Positions 36,657 through 46,701 of a stretch of DNA of 64,000 nucleotides are shown in pieces; position 1 is the stretch's first letter; each line of letters opens with the position of its first letter. The position numbers and the translations under genes were made by a program. The notes beneath the pieces were generated by a model. The model worked only from the letters and a program-made list of their open reading frames with translations. It had not been told where the DNA came from and ran no database searches. The DNA comes from Bacteroidia bacterium (lineage in GTDB: Bacteria > Bacteroidota > Bacteroidia > M30B66): positions 1 through 64,000 of the forward strand of contig JAGYKL010000007.1 in the NCBI GenBank assembly GCA_018401705.1, read 5' to 3'.

Positions 36657-38396
36657 TCATGGAATAGTGAATGGCAGCTCGAACGAACTTTCGTTATTGT
36701 ATTCATCAACGGCGTTTACTTTAAACAAGTGTTCTCCTTGGCTGAGGTTCTTGTCGAGGTTGACATACCAAGAATTTTTTCCACTCGCCGGATACATCAA
36801 AACCCATTCGTTATCTATGTAAGCCTGCCATGAAAATGACCCACTTACAGGGTCGGTAACTAGGATTTTGATATATCCCGCTTTAGCGGGGGAAAGGGTC
36901 TCGAGACGACCAGTTTTTTTGTTTTTCGCTTTGCGAGGAAGGTATTGAATCTTTGGAGGGATGGTATCGGCAATAACCTCAAAATCACCGAAATACTTTG
37001 AGCTAGCTGTCAACCAATCACCTTCCCACGAAGTGGATAAAACATCATATTTGCCTCCAGTTTTCTCAGCAATACAGAGCTTCTCACGAAGCGAAGGCGG
37101 ATAATTTTGTGGTTTGAATTTTAATTTCATCCCGCTGTGAAGCGGTTGATAAACACTGCCAACTTCAATCAATGATGAATATTTCCCTGGTTGCGGGTGA
37201 ACAACAAATTTTACATCTGTTGTATCATAAAAGCAGCGTTTTGAAAACTGAACTCTAGCATTCTCATTCTGTTGTAAAATTCCTCCCGAAGGGAGCATTC
37301 GCTGGTAACTGGCAAGTACAGCAGAAGAGGCAAATTTCTCAACAGCACTTGGTCCGTTCACATCAAGATTTTGAACTGTTTTATTTCCGGCAACATCACT
37401 GAACTCCCAGGTAATCTTGTATTTACGATTCTCCTTGAAATTAAAATAACCCTGATTTAAGCTGGCTTTGTAAATCCCAATAAGTGGATTGGCTGGGACT
37501 ACACATCGCTGGTACTTTTTATTACCACGTTTCTTCTCTTTGTAATCAATCCAGCAGTTTACCGAGCGGCTTTCATCAAAAGAAAATTCATCCATTCTGG
37601 ATTTAAAAATCTCGAGGTCATCAACTAAAACCCTCACCTGATAAATTCCTGAATAATTTCCCGGTTTACCAATAACATCGCCACCTTCAAAGCCAAAACC
37701 TACCCAACCTGAGAGTCTGGGAGTAGCTGTTTTTGATGAAATACTTCTTTCACCGGTTTTCGAATTCCGGTAAAGTGGCAACCTTAAATATGATTTTGCA
37801 TTATTCACTTTTCCGTAATCTTCCTTCGGAAAAATGAGCAAAGAACTTGGTGCAGGCGTCGTTTTATCGTTACCAAATCCAAATAATAGTGGATTAAACA
37901 CATTTTCAATGACCTTATCTCTGATTTCAAAATGCAAATGGGGAGCTGTTGAAGAGCCCGAATTTCCGCTTTTGCCAATCACTTCGCCTTGTTTGAAACT
38001 GAACATAGCAGAATCTACAAGCACATCAATTTCGTAATCTTTGGCTGCTTTCTGCATTTTGAGGACATACTCCTGAAGCGGAGCGGCAAATTGGCTAAGA
38101 TGCGCGTAAACGGTGGTGTAGCCTTCGGGATGATCCATATACAAGGCGTTTCCATATCCGCTAAGCGAAACTTTTATACGACTTATATATCCGGAAGCAG
38201 AAGCCACAACGTCTTGTTCTTTGCCTTGAGTAGAAAAATCTAGCCCAGAATGAAAGTGATTCGGACGAATTTCACCAAAGCCGGCAGTAATTACCAGCGG
38301 AATTTTGAGAGGCGAAATAAATACTTGTTTCCCACTCTGTGCAAGACTATGAGCAGCTATTCCTAAACAAAAAATCAAGCCTTGTAGCTTCAACAT
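36657..38396 (-). CDS. Secreted M23 family metallopeptidase
   Basis: Predicted peptidoglycan endopeptidase of the LytM type. A signal peptide (residues 1-20) leads to a catalytic domain starting at about 35. Zinc ligands H49 and D53 (HFHSGLD) and the HLHFEIRD motif (H153, H155) are all present, so it should be active. The other roughly 400 residues are beta-sandwich-like segments with no T9SS sorting signal, indicating a periplasmic location. 579 residues is long for a simple LytM protein but usual for the Bacteroidota form. Its stop lies 43 bases before the MORN-like gene on the same strand. Confidence 0.9.
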   Translation of the reverse strand: MLKLQGLIFCLGIAAHSLAQSGKQVFISPLKIPLVITAGFGEIRPNHFHSGLDFSTQGKEQDVVASASGYISRIKVSLSGYGNALYMDHPEGYTTVYAHLSQFAAPLQEYVLKMQKAAKDYEIDVLVDSAMFSFKQGEVIGKSGNSGSSTAPHLHFEIRDKVIENVFNPLLFGFGNDKTTPAPSSLLIFPKEDYGKVNNAKSYLRLPLYRNSKTGERSISSKTATPRLSGWVGFGFEGGDVIGKPGNYSGIYQVRVLVDDLEIFKSRMDEFSFDESRSVNCWIDYKEKKRGNKKYQRCVVPANPLIGIYKASLNQGYFNFKENRKYKITWEFSDVAGNKTVQNLDVNGPSAVEKFASSAVLASYQRMLPSGGILQQNENARVQFSKRCFYDTTDVKFVVHPQPGKYSSLIEVGSVYQPLHSGMKLKFKPQNYPPSLREKLCIAEKTGGKYDVLSTSWEGDWLTASSKYFGDFEVIADTIPPKIQYLPRKAKNKKTGRLETLSPAKAGYIKILVTDPVSGSFSWQAYIDNEWVLMYPASGKNSWYVNLDKNLSQGEHLFKVNAVDEYNNESSFELPFTIP

Positions 38397-38492
38397 GTAC
38401 CTTCAACGTTAGGCTTTGCAAAATATTGGTTGTTTTTGTAGTGTTAAGAATGGATTTTAAATACTTTTAAACCCTTTAACCAACAATAGAAT

Positions 38493-38789
38493 ATGAGTAA
38501 TTTGTCGGAACAGGCAAGCAAGCTGGAAGCCAAGATTAAAAAATTGATACATTTGCACGTCGCGCTTCAGAAAGATTGCACCACTTTGAAGTCTGACAAT
38601 GAACTTTTAAAAACAACCATCCACAAACAGCAGGAGCAAATCAGGCAGCTTGAGGAAGGAAATAAAGCCTTACAGCTTGCAAAAGCATTAATGTCGAATG
38701 ACGATAGCAAGGATTCGACTGCAATGAAGAGCAAGATTAACGAAGTAATAAGAGACATAGATTCATGTCTGGCATTGCTTAATAAATGA
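38493..38789 (+). CDS. Small coiled-coil protein next to zapA
   Basis: 98 residues, almost entirely predicted coiled coil (heptad-like LEAKIKKLIHLHVALQKDC, LLKTTIHKQQEQIRQLEEG). It lies 10 bases upstream of zapA. Size, structure and position suggest a ZapB-like or other divisome-associated coiled-coil partner of ZapA, but the resemblance is to a fold class, not a family signature. Confidence 0.62.
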   Translation: MSNLSEQASKLEAKIKKLIHLHVALQKDCTTLKSDNELLKTTIHKQQEQIRQLEEGNKALQLAKALMSNDDSKDSTAMKSKINEVIRDIDSCLALLNK

Positions 38790-38799
38790 TAAGAAACCC

Positions 38800-39090
38800 A
38801 TGCAGGACGTATCTATTGAACTGCACATCGCTAACAGAAAATATCCGCTTAAAGTAACAGCGGAAGAGGCAGATTCTGTGAAGAAAGCTGCCGAGCTGAT
38901 TAACGAGAAGCTTAAATCACTGGAGCAACGTTATGGGGTAAAAGACATGCAGGATTTGTTCGCAATGAGCGCTTTACAAATTACCACTCAACTGGTAAAA
39001 CTTGAAGCCGGTCATGAGTCAAATTCTGAAGATTTGGAAAAACAAATCGAAACTATGTCGCAGCAAATTGATGCTGTTCTTAGTCAGTAA
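38800..39090 (+). CDS. zapA: Cell division protein ZapA
   Basis: Cytoplasmic FtsZ-ring crosslinker. The 96-residue protein has the family's N-terminal strand-turn-strand (SIELHIANRKYPLKVT), the helix EEADSVKKAAELINEKL, and the C-terminal coiled coil starting at LFAMSALQITTQLVKLE. It lies between a coiled-coil protein gene and rny, a common order in Bacteroidota. Confidence 0.9.
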   Translation: MQDVSIELHIANRKYPLKVTAEEADSVKKAAELINEKLKSLEQRYGVKDMQDLFAMSALQITTQLVKLEAGHESNSEDLEKQIETMSQQIDAVLSQ

Positions 39091-39147
39091 ACTTTATTTC
39101 TAACTCTGTACTAATTTGATTCTGAGGTTTGTATAAAGACAAACTAA

Positions 39148-40692
39148 ATGGATACACTTATTTATGCAATTGTGGGATTGCTTGCAGGCCTTGGAGGAGG
39201 ATATGCATTAGCTACCACAGCATTGCGAAAGGGCATTGAAAAGAAAAGTGCTCAACTTGTTAAAGATGCTGAAGCTGAAGCCGAAGTGATTAAAAAGGAG
39301 AAAATGCTTCAGGCAAAAGAGAAATTCCTCCAGCTAAAATCTGAGCATGAGAAGTCTATCTCTCAGAGAAACAACGAAGTAGGGCAAGCAGAGAACAGGA
39401 TTAAACAAAAAGAAAGCTCGCTAAATCAACGTCTTGAAGAGACGAAAAGAAAGCAATCAGAACTTGATAAGCATCGTGAGCATCTCGAAAAGCAGCAAGA
39501 AGTGATTAAAACAAAGCAAGAAGAACTAGACAAACAACACCGTATTCAGGTTGAAAAACTTGAATCAATTGCAGGCCTCTCGGCCGATGATGCCAGAAGC
39601 CAGTTGGTTGAAGCATTGAAAGAGGAAGCAAAAACGGAAGCTTCATCACATATTAAAGACATCGTTGAAGAATCTCGCTTAACAGCTAGCAAAGAAGCTA
39701 AGCGAATTGTGGTTCAAACCATTCAACGGGTTGCTACTGAGCATGCTGTAGAAAATTCAGTATCCGTTTTCAATATTGAAAACGATGAAATCAAAGGTCG
39801 AATTATTGGTCGCGAAGGAAGGAACATCCGTGCTATTGAAGCTGCTACGGGTGTTGAGATTATTGTTGACGACACTCCGGAAGCAATCATCTTAAGTTGT
39901 TTTGACCCGGTTAGAAGAGAAATTGCTCGTCTTGCTTTACATCAGTTGGTAACTGATGGAAGAATTCACCCGGCAAGAATTGAAGAAGTTGTTGCTAAAA
40001 CCAAGCGTCAGATTGAAGAAGAAATTGTTGAAACAGGAAAAAGAACCTGCATCGATTTAGGTATTCACGCACTTCATCCAGAACTAACCAGAATGGTAGG
40101 TAGGATGAAGTATCGTTCGTCATATGGTCAGAACTTGCTTCAACACTCGAGAGAAGTTGCGAACCTTTGTGCAATCATGGCAGCAGAATTAGGCTTAAAT
40201 GTTAAGCTTGCCAAAAGAGCCGGACTTCTCCACGATATTGGAAAAGTTCCTGATGATGAACCAGAATTGCCACACGCAATTTTAGGTATGAAGCTGGCTG
40301 AGAAATACAAAGAGAAAGCCGAAGTATGCAATGCCATTGGAGCTCACCACGATGAGGTGGAAATGACCAGTTTGATTTCACCAATTATTCAGGTGTGCGA
40401 TGCTATTTCAGGTGCTAGACCAGGTGCAAGAAGAGAGATTGTTGAGTCATACATCAAGAGATTGAAAGACATGGAACAATTAGCCTTGTCTTATCCGGGT
40501 GTTTCAAACACCTACGCAATTCAGGCCGGACGTGAACTTAGGGTGATTGTTGAAAGTGAGAAAGTAAGTGATAAGGATGCCGAAATGCTTTCTTTCAATA
40601 TCTCGCAGAAGATTCAAAACGAGATGACATATCCTGGTCAGGTAAAAGTAACTGTGATTAGAGAGACTAGAGCGGTGAGTGTAGCGAAGTAA
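39148..40692 (+). CDS. rny: Ribonuclease Y
   Basis: Membrane-anchored endoribonuclease that starts mRNA decay. An N-terminal transmembrane helix (about 3-24) is followed by a long charged coiled coil (to about 200), a KH RNA-binding domain (about 210-270, [19 protein letters not shown]) and an HD hydrolase domain with HSREVA and LLHDIGK (HD about residues 360-361). 514 residues and the domain order are canonical. It is 57 bases from zapA and 14 bases from the flippase gene, so transcription may run into the polysaccharide cluster. Confidence 0.95.
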   Translation: MDTLIYAIVGLLAGLGGGYALATTALRKGIEKKSAQLVKDAEAEAEVIKKEKMLQAKEKFLQLKSEHEKSISQRNNEVGQAENRIKQKESSLNQRLEETKRKQSELDKHREHLEKQQEVIKTKQEELDKQHRIQVEKLESIAGLSADDARSQLVEALKEEAKTEASSHIKDIVEESRLTASKEAKRIVVQTIQRVATEHAVENSVSVFNIENDEIKGRIIGREGRNIRAIEAATGVEIIVDDTPEAIILSCFDPVRREIARLALHQLVTDGRIHPARIEEVVAKTKRQIEEEIVETGKRTCIDLGIHALHPELTRMVGRMKYRSSYGQNLLQHSREVANLCAIMAAELGLNVKLAKRAGLLHDIGKVPDDEPELPHAILGMKLAEKYKEKAEVCNAIGAHHDEVEMTSLISPIIQVCDAISGARPGARREIVESYIKRLKDMEQLALSYPGVSNTYAIQAGRELRVIVESEKVSDKDAEMLSFNISQKIQNEMTYPGQVKVTVIRETRAVSVAK

Positions 40693-40706
40693 TTAAGTGA
40701 AGGCCT

Positions 40707-41987
40707 ATGATGTTTTCAAATCCATTGAAAAGTGAGTTCGCTCGTCATGTCGTAGGTCTTTCACTAACCACTGCTTTTGCTCAAATTTTACCTTTTCTTG
40801 CTATGCCTATTTTGCAGAGGTGGTTCTTCAGCCCTGCCGAATTTGGGATTTATTCAACCTTTGTATCTGTTGCCTCAGTTTGGATTGCAGTAGCTTCATT
40901 CAAATATGAATTTGCTATTGTTATTGCAAAGGAAGAAGCCGAAAGAATCAGGCTATTGGGCTTAGCTCTATGTTTTACGGCTTTAACAGCAATTTTGATT
41001 TTAGTATTAGGATTAATTCCCAATTCTTTCTTCAATAATCTTCAAGGTCTTCCAAACTCCTATTGGTATACCTTGTTATTAGCACTCTCTGTTATTGGAT
41101 TTGCTGGAACTCAGATATTAAACTACTGGCTCAATTACGCTAAGAAATTTAAGTCAATTGGTTTTGCTAAAATTGTTCAATCCTCAACAGGAGAAAGCGC
41201 CAAGATTATTTCTGGAATTTTAAAATTCAATCAATTTGGCCTAATCGGCGGAAGAGCAATAGGTCAGCTATTTAGTCTTACTTGGCTTTCAGTTAAAGTT
41301 TATCCCGAAATAAAAGGGAAAATAGCCTCAGAATTGACGTTTGATAAGCTTAAAGGTGTAGCTATCCGTTTTAAAGAGTACTTCCTCTTCTCCACTCCAA
41401 GTGCTGTAGTAGGAACATTTTCTAACAACCTCCACATCCTGATTCCGGTTCAATTTTATCCCAATCATATAATCGGAATAATTGGCGCTGCTTATGCATA
41501 TCTGGCGGTTCCTGCCGGAATTATTTCAGGTTCGTTTTCACAGGTTTTCTACAAAAAGATTTCAGAGATTGAAGACAGAAGTGTTCTTTTAAACTTTTAT
41601 AAAAAGTTTGGATTTAGGCTTTTCCTCTCAGGATTACCCTTTGCTATTGCCTTACAGTTTATTCCAAATGAATGGCTGACTTTCATTTTAGGAAGTTCCT
41701 GGGATGGATTTATGATTTATGCTAAAATGATGATTTGGTATATTTTGATTTGGTTCGTTTCCTCCTCAATGTCATTTATTTACATCAGACTGAAGGCGCA
41801 AAAGAAAATGCTAATTCTTGATATTTCTCGCGCTGCGCTAAATGCTGGAGCATTGATAATTGGTCATAATCTATATCATGATCCTGTTATTACTATTAGC
41901 TTTTTTGTTGTTGCTCAAATTATTTCATACGGAATAGCAATTCTTGCTGCAATTTATTTTATTAAAACTTCTAAGCTGCTTAACTGA
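40707..41987 (+). CDS. Polysaccharide flippase, Wzx/MATE-fold type
   Basis: Predicted lipid-linked oligosaccharide flippase of the inner membrane. 426 residues with about twelve hydrophobic helices and the N-terminal pattern of the polysaccharide biosynthesis family (FARHVVGLSLTTAFAQILPFLAMPILQRWF, seen in two parts at residues 10-40, ending SPAEFGIYSTF). It opens the surface-polysaccharide cluster, and its last base is the first base of the next gene's ATG (41987), so translation is coupled. Confidence 0.85.
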   Translation: MMFSNPLKSEFARHVVGLSLTTAFAQILPFLAMPILQRWFFSPAEFGIYSTFVSVASVWIAVASFKYEFAIVIAKEEAERIRLLGLALCFTALTAILILVLGLIPNSFFNNLQGLPNSYWYTLLLALSVIGFAGTQILNYWLNYAKKFKSIGFAKIVQSSTGESAKIISGILKFNQFGLIGGRAIGQLFSLTWLSVKVYPEIKGKIASELTFDKLKGVAIRFKEYFLFSTPSAVVGTFSNNLHILIPVQFYPNHIIGIIGAAYAYLAVPAGIISGSFSQVFYKKISEIEDRSVLLNFYKKFGFRLFLSGLPFAIALQFIPNEWLTFILGSSWDGFMIYAKMMIWYILIWFVSSSMSFIYIRLKAQKKMLILDISRAALNAGALIIGHNLYHDPVITISFFVVAQIISYGIAILAAIYFIKTSKLLN

Positions 41988-43135
41988 TGCACATCCTTGT
42001 CATACCGGGTTCTTTTCCTTCAGTTGTGCATCCTTATGCTGGAATTTTCTTTCAGCAGCTTACGGATGCTATGCAGGAATCTGGTTTTAAGATGGGAGTG
42101 ATTGCACCCGACATTAGACCATTCAGATCACTAAAGAACCCAGGCATACTTAATCAGTTTGGCAAGAAATATTCTTACCAAACGAATGCAGGCGTTCCAG
42201 TTTTAAGAAAAACGGCAGTCAACTTAGCTCCAGGAATAAGAATGTTCAACCAAAAGGTCTTTGTTGCTTTTTGTCATCAGCTATTTGATGATTACATTTC
42301 CAAGCATGGAGAGCCCGATTTAATCCATGCTCATACAAGTCTTTGGGCTGGCCTTGCAGCTAAAAGTTTATCAAGGAAGCACCTCATTCCTTACTTCGTT
42401 ACTGAGCATTCTTCAGATATTCTGAGAAATCAATTGAGTAGATACGACAATGCTCTTGTTAATCAAGTATTTCAGGAAGCGGAGGTGATAATTGCTGTTA
42501 GCACTTCTCTTCAAAAAGCTATCGAAAGCAACTTCAGATTCAAAACACTACTTGTTCCCAATATGGTTGATTTCGATAAAATATCACCATGCAATGGGGA
42601 ATCAAACAAGCTAATTACCATTGGAAATCTGCTACCTGTTAAAGGGTATGAGTTCCTAATTGACGCTTTTGCTATTTGCCTTAAGGAAGAAAAAGATTTA
42701 AGTCTCACCATCATTGGCGGTGGACCTGAAAGAAAAAAACTGGAGCATAAATGTGCTTCTCTTAGTATCAGCAATCATGTTGAATTTAAAGGAATGCTCA
42801 GTCCAGAACTTACAAAAGAAGAACTTCGAAATCATGGAATCTTCATTTCCTCGAGTCTTTTTGAGACTTTTGGAGTAGCACTTGTGGAAGCACTTGGCAG
42901 TGGGATGCCATCAATAGCAACAAAAAGCGGAGGACCTGAAGGAATAATTAATGAAATGAATGGAAGACTTTGTGAAAAGGCTAATGCCAACGCTCTTTCT
43001 ACTGAAATTTTGTATGTTTATCGCAACTATCAAGCATTCGATAGAGATTTCATTAGGCAAAATGCAATAGATAGATTTGGGAAAAGGACAGTAATTCAAC
43101 TTATGAAAACAATTGTTCATGGAATCAGGAGATAA
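41987..43135 (+). CDS. Glycosyltransferase family 4 (GT-B fold)
   Basis: Transfers a sugar to a growing lipid-linked chain in the cytoplasm. The N-terminal half has YAGIFFQQ and DLIHAHTSLWAGLAAK; the C-terminal half has the donor-binding pattern LTIIGGGPERKKLE and the catalytic E-x7-E region around SSLFETFGVALVEALGSG. 382 residues is normal for GT4. The donor and acceptor sugars cannot be predicted. It overlaps the preceding and following genes. Confidence 0.86.
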   Translation: MHILVIPGSFPSVVHPYAGIFFQQLTDAMQESGFKMGVIAPDIRPFRSLKNPGILNQFGKKYSYQTNAGVPVLRKTAVNLAPGIRMFNQKVFVAFCHQLFDDYISKHGEPDLIHAHTSLWAGLAAKSLSRKHLIPYFVTEHSSDILRNQLSRYDNALVNQVFQEAEVIIAVSTSLQKAIESNFRFKTLLVPNMVDFDKISPCNGESNKLITIGNLLPVKGYEFLIDAFAICLKEEKDLSLTIIGGGPERKKLEHKCASLSISNHVEFKGMLSPELTKEELRNHGIFISSSLFETFGVALVEALGSGMPSIATKSGGPEGIINEMNGRLCEKANANALSTEILYVYRNYQAFDRDFIRQNAIDRFGKRTVIQLMKTIVHGIRR

Positions 43136-44429
43136 AGAAACACTTAAGCAAAAGTTCTACAAAGCCCTTTTCTTTGTTCTTATTTTAAGTATTCCATTTG
43201 GGTATTATCTTTTCCCTTTTGCAGTAGGAAACATTCACCTGTTTGGGTTCCGAATCGTACATGTTTTAAGTCTTTTGGTACTGATTATCAACCGAGATTT
43301 AGTATTATTTACTGGCAAATACAGTAAAGCGCTATTTATAAGCTTTTGCATCTGGATTACTTATGCACTGTTAGGATATTTCTTTGCTCTTGATTCAAAA
43401 GCTGTTCTTTATGAATCTGCATTTCTCATTTCCGGGCTTAGCTTAGTGTTGATATTTCAATCATTTCTAAAGCATGTCAAATATGGACCAAGAGTCATGT
43501 TTTATGCATGGGCTGCCGGTTTAGCGGGGCAATTAGTAATTAATTCAATTGAGATTTTTCAAGGGACTCACCTTGCAGGAAATTTCCTTGAAGTAGTTAG
43601 CTTATATGATACCAACAGTTTAGTAAAGTTTATTCCTGCCGGCACTTTTGATAATCCTAATAACCTTGCATTATTCTTAGACCTTAGCATTTTGGTGCTT
43701 CTAGCATTGATGAAGCTAAAACCCCATCGAAATGATGTATGGCTGCTTTTACTTGTATTTAGTTGTATTGTGCTTTTTAGCTGCTTTAGCCGATTCGGTT
43801 TAATAAGCTTAGCATTAATCGCAATCACATTTCCATTCTTAATAAATTACCCGGGCTACATTAAAGATCTTATTTTTAAAAGTTCTACGATTAGGTATAT
43901 GTTGCTTGGAATTGGCCTTGCAAGCTCTGTTGTTCTTTATAACGGAATGGATTATAAAGTCATTCATAAAACATCAGGCAATTCTAAAGACAAGTCTATC
44001 GAAGTAAGAAAGAATTTAATCCATAATGGTTTAGAATTATTTAAGAATTCGAATGGACTAGGCATTGGAGCTGGAAACTTTGAGAGCTACCACACAAAAG
44101 GAAAAATAAAATATGGCACAAATGATATAATCAATTCACACAACTGGCTCATTCAAATTTTAGCTCAATATGGTATATTAATTTCAGTCCTTTTGTGTAT
44201 TTGGTATATTGCTACAGGCTGGCATATCTTCAAAATGATTACTTCAAAAAGTATTCTGAGAAATAAATTTAGACCCTTCATAGTTATAGTTTTTAGTATG
44301 ATGGTGATTTATCCAATTCTATCAATGATGCCAAGTAATTTCCTTCAAAATCCATATAACTGGTTGATGCTGGGCTTATTTGCATTTGTAGCGGATCAGG
44401 GAAGTCAATTGAGCAAAAATGAATTTTAG
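43119..44429 (+). CDS. O-antigen polymerase/ligase-like membrane protein (Wzy/WaaL)
   Basis: 436 residues from the ATG at 43119, with about eleven transmembrane helices and a large periplasmic loop (about 270-330) containing NGLGIGAGNFESYHTKG and INSHNWLIQILAQYG, the pattern of PF04932-type polymerases and ligases. It overlaps the previous glycosyltransferase by 17 bases and the next gene by 11 bases. Whether it polymerises or ligates cannot be told from sequence. Confidence 0.82.
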   Translation: MESGDKETLKQKFYKALFFVLILSIPFGYYLFPFAVGNIHLFGFRIVHVLSLLVLIINRDLVLFTGKYSKALFISFCIWITYALLGYFFALDSKAVLYESAFLISGLSLVLIFQSFLKHVKYGPRVMFYAWAAGLAGQLVINSIEIFQGTHLAGNFLEVVSLYDTNSLVKFIPAGTFDNPNNLALFLDLSILVLLALMKLKPHRNDVWLLLLVFSCIVLFSCFSRFGLISLALIAITFPFLINYPGYIKDLIFKSSTIRYMLLGIGLASSVVLYNGMDYKVIHKTSGNSKDKSIEVRKNLIHNGLELFKNSNGLGIGAGNFESYHTKGKIKYGTNDIINSHNWLIQILAQYGILISVLLCIWYIATGWHIFKMITSKSILRNKFRPFIVIVFSMMVIYPILSMMPSNFLQNPYNWLMLGLFAFVADQGSQLSKNEF

Positions 44430-45420
44430 CGAAATAAAGTCAGCTCATGGACCAAAATCATGGAATCATACTGCTGAGAAAAATGCTTCAGCCGAAACTC
44501 TATTAGGAATTAGGAGCATGAGTTATTCTTACACAGATTTGCTCAACCCGATTAAGCTTCTAAAAATTCTGAGAAACACCCATGTTTTTCATTTTTATGC
44601 TGGATATACATTAATTCCAATAAGTACTAATCATTTCAAGCTTTATGCCCTATTGGGCGGATTAGATATTAAAATTCTGAAACTCTTCGGTAAGAAGGTT
44701 GTTATGCATTTCCAAGGATGTGAGCTTAGAGATAGGTTCAATCCTCTTGCTAATGTTGTTTGCGAAACTTGTCAAAAAAGAGAGGTTTATTGCAAAGAGA
44801 ACAGAGCAAAAGGAAGAAGAAACAGAATGATGAAGAATAGCAAAAATGCAGATGCTCTTGCTGTTACCACTCCTGATTTGCAAGCCTACCTATATCCATT
44901 AACTTCAACATGGATTCCTAAAATTGCTCTTAAGAATACCAATCGGTCAATTACTGAAATACCTGAGACTGGCAAATTAAAAATAATCCATGCTCCTTCT
45001 AATCGCTCTATTAAAGGCAGTTCGAAAATAATTGAGGTACTTAATAAACACAAAGATAAATTTGAGCTTGTGCTGTTAGAGAATGTTTCTCGTGAAGAAG
45101 TTTACAAGCAAGCTAAACAATCTCATATTGCAATAGACCAAATTAGGATTGGCTGGTATGGTAACTTTGCTGTAGAAATGATGTCTTTAGGCTTACCCGT
45201 AATTTGCCATATTAGCGAAACCAATATGCCGGAGAAAAAGGATGGTTTCCCAATAATTAATGCCTCTTCACAAAATCTGGAAGAGGTTTTAATATCTATC
45301 TACAACAACAGAAGCCTTGCACGTCAAAAGGCTGGCTTCAATCAAACTTATTTAGAAGAATATCATTCAGAACAAGCCATTGCAAATAAATTAAAGTCTA
45401 TTTATCAAACTATTTATTAG
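44419..45420 (+). CDS. Probable glycosyltransferase with a cysteine cluster
   Basis: 333 residues. The C-terminal half resembles the GT-B donor domain (KIIHAPSNRSIKGSSKI, then YGNFAVEMMSLGLPVICHISE with the conserved acidic residue), and the N-terminal half has VVMHFQGCELRD. Unusually it contains C101, C115, C118 and C125 (spacing C-x13-C-x2-C-x6-C) between the domains, like a zinc-binding knuckle. It sits inside the operon, overlapping the upstream wzy-like gene by 11 bases. Family membership is inferred from fold-like motifs, so the exact reaction is unknown. Confidence 0.7.
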   Translation: MNFSEIKSAHGPKSWNHTAEKNASAETLLGIRSMSYSYTDLLNPIKLLKILRNTHVFHFYAGYTLIPISTNHFKLYALLGGLDIKILKLFGKKVVMHFQGCELRDRFNPLANVVCETCQKREVYCKENRAKGRRNRMMKNSKNADALAVTTPDLQAYLYPLTSTWIPKIALKNTNRSITEIPETGKLKIIHAPSNRSIKGSSKIIEVLNKHKDKFELVLLENVSREEVYKQAKQSHIAIDQIRIGWYGNFAVEMMSLGLPVICHISETNMPEKKDGFPIINASSQNLEEVLISIYNNRSLARQKAGFNQTYLEEYHSEQAIANKLKSIYQTIY

Positions 45421-45459
45421 CTTCTAAAACATTTCAAATACAACATCTGAATACTGCTC

Positions 45460-46683
45460 ATGAGGATACTCATACTTTCTCAATACTTTCCACCCGAAAC
45501 AGGAGCCCCGCAAAACAGGCTATTTGAAACTGCTATTCGTTTAAAGCAAGCGGGTGATGATGTTGAAATCCTGACAGCGATGCCTAATTATCCAAAGATG
45601 GAAATCTTTGAAGGATATCGTGGGAAATGGTTTATGAAAGAGAATATGCAAGGCATGCCTATTTACCGTTCCTTCATATATAGCGGCAAAAGTCGAGCTA
45701 TTCTGGCACGATTGCTAAACTACTTTTCGTTTGTGTTTTCCTCAATGATCATGGGCATGAGGATAAAAGGCAAGTTTGATTATGTGATTTGTGAAAGTCC
45801 ACCGCTCTTTCTTGGGATTAATGCTGTTTGGATTGCTCGCTTAAAAAAAGCTAAACTCGTTTTTAATGTTTCAGACCTTTGGCCAGAAAGTGCCGAAAAA
45901 CTTGGTATCATATCGAATAAACTCTTACTTAATTCAGCCGAAAGGCTTGAATTATGGCTCTATAAAAAAGCACATATTGTATCAGGTCAAACCCAAGGAA
46001 TAATTGCCAGCATTTCAGAAAGGACAAATCACAAGCGCTTGTATTGGCTCCCAAATGGTGTGGACCCCAAAATTTTCAATCCGGATGAAATAGGTAAAAC
46101 CTGGAGAATTGAACAAGGCTTTAAAGAGGATGATTTCTTGCTGCTTTATGCAGGAATAATTGGTCATGCTCAAGGTTTAGAAGTTATAATCAAAGCTGCG
46201 AAGCAGCTTGAAACTTATACCAAAATCAAGTTCTTATTGGTGGGTGATGGACCTGAAAAAAGCAAGTTGGAAAAAATGACTGCTGAATACAATTGCAAGC
46301 AGATCTTCTTCTATCCTAATCAGGAAAAGAAAAGCATGCCTGCCATAGTCAGTTCATGTGATGCAACAATTGTCCCACTCAAAAAACTACCTTTATTCCT
46401 AGGAGCAATTCCTTCAAAGATATTCGAGAACTTGGCAATGAGAGTTCCTGTAATCCTGGGAGTTGAAGGAGAAGCCAAAACACTCTTTATTGAAGAAGGA
46501 AAGGCTGGTCTTGCATTTGAACCTGAAAACCATTTAGAATTGGCTGATAAGATTCTTGAATATTATTCTGACCCTAAAAAACTTAATGAAGCAGCCCAAA
46601 ATGGGCGGAATTATGTTTTAGAGTATTTCAATCGTGATAAATTAGCCAATAACTTCAGGGCTTTTCTGAAGGAAAATCTATAG
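45460..46683 (+). CDS. Glycosyltransferase family 4, WbuB-like
   Basis: 407 residues with the WbuB-type opening ILILSQYFPPETGAPQNRLF and the mid-protein VFNVSDLWPESAEKLG, typical of enzymes that add N-acetyl-L-fucosamine or related amino sugars to the lipid-linked chain. The C-terminal donor domain has LLVGDGPEKSKLE and CDATIVPLKKLPLFLGAIPSK. The sugar specificity is inferred from the subfamily and not proven. It lies 39 bases after the Cys-cluster transferase. Confidence 0.85.
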   Translation: MRILILSQYFPPETGAPQNRLFETAIRLKQAGDDVEILTAMPNYPKMEIFEGYRGKWFMKENMQGMPIYRSFIYSGKSRAILARLLNYFSFVFSSMIMGMRIKGKFDYVICESPPLFLGINAVWIARLKKAKLVFNVSDLWPESAEKLGIISNKLLLNSAERLELWLYKKAHIVSGQTQGIIASISERTNHKRLYWLPNGVDPKIFNPDEIGKTWRIEQGFKEDDFLLLYAGIIGHAQGLEVIIKAAKQLETYTKIKFLLVGDGPEKSKLEKMTAEYNCKQIFFYPNQEKKSMPAIVSSCDATIVPLKKLPLFLGAIPSKIFENLAMRVPVILGVEGEAKTLFIEEGKAGLAFEPENHLELADKILEYYSDPKKLNEAAQNGRNYVLEYFNRDKLANNFRAFLKENL

Positions 46684-46701
46684 AATGATATCCTTAAATT
46701 C

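Noticed and set aside
39091-39147. 6S RNA downstream of zapA
   Set aside because: The gap is only 57 bases and holds no such structure.
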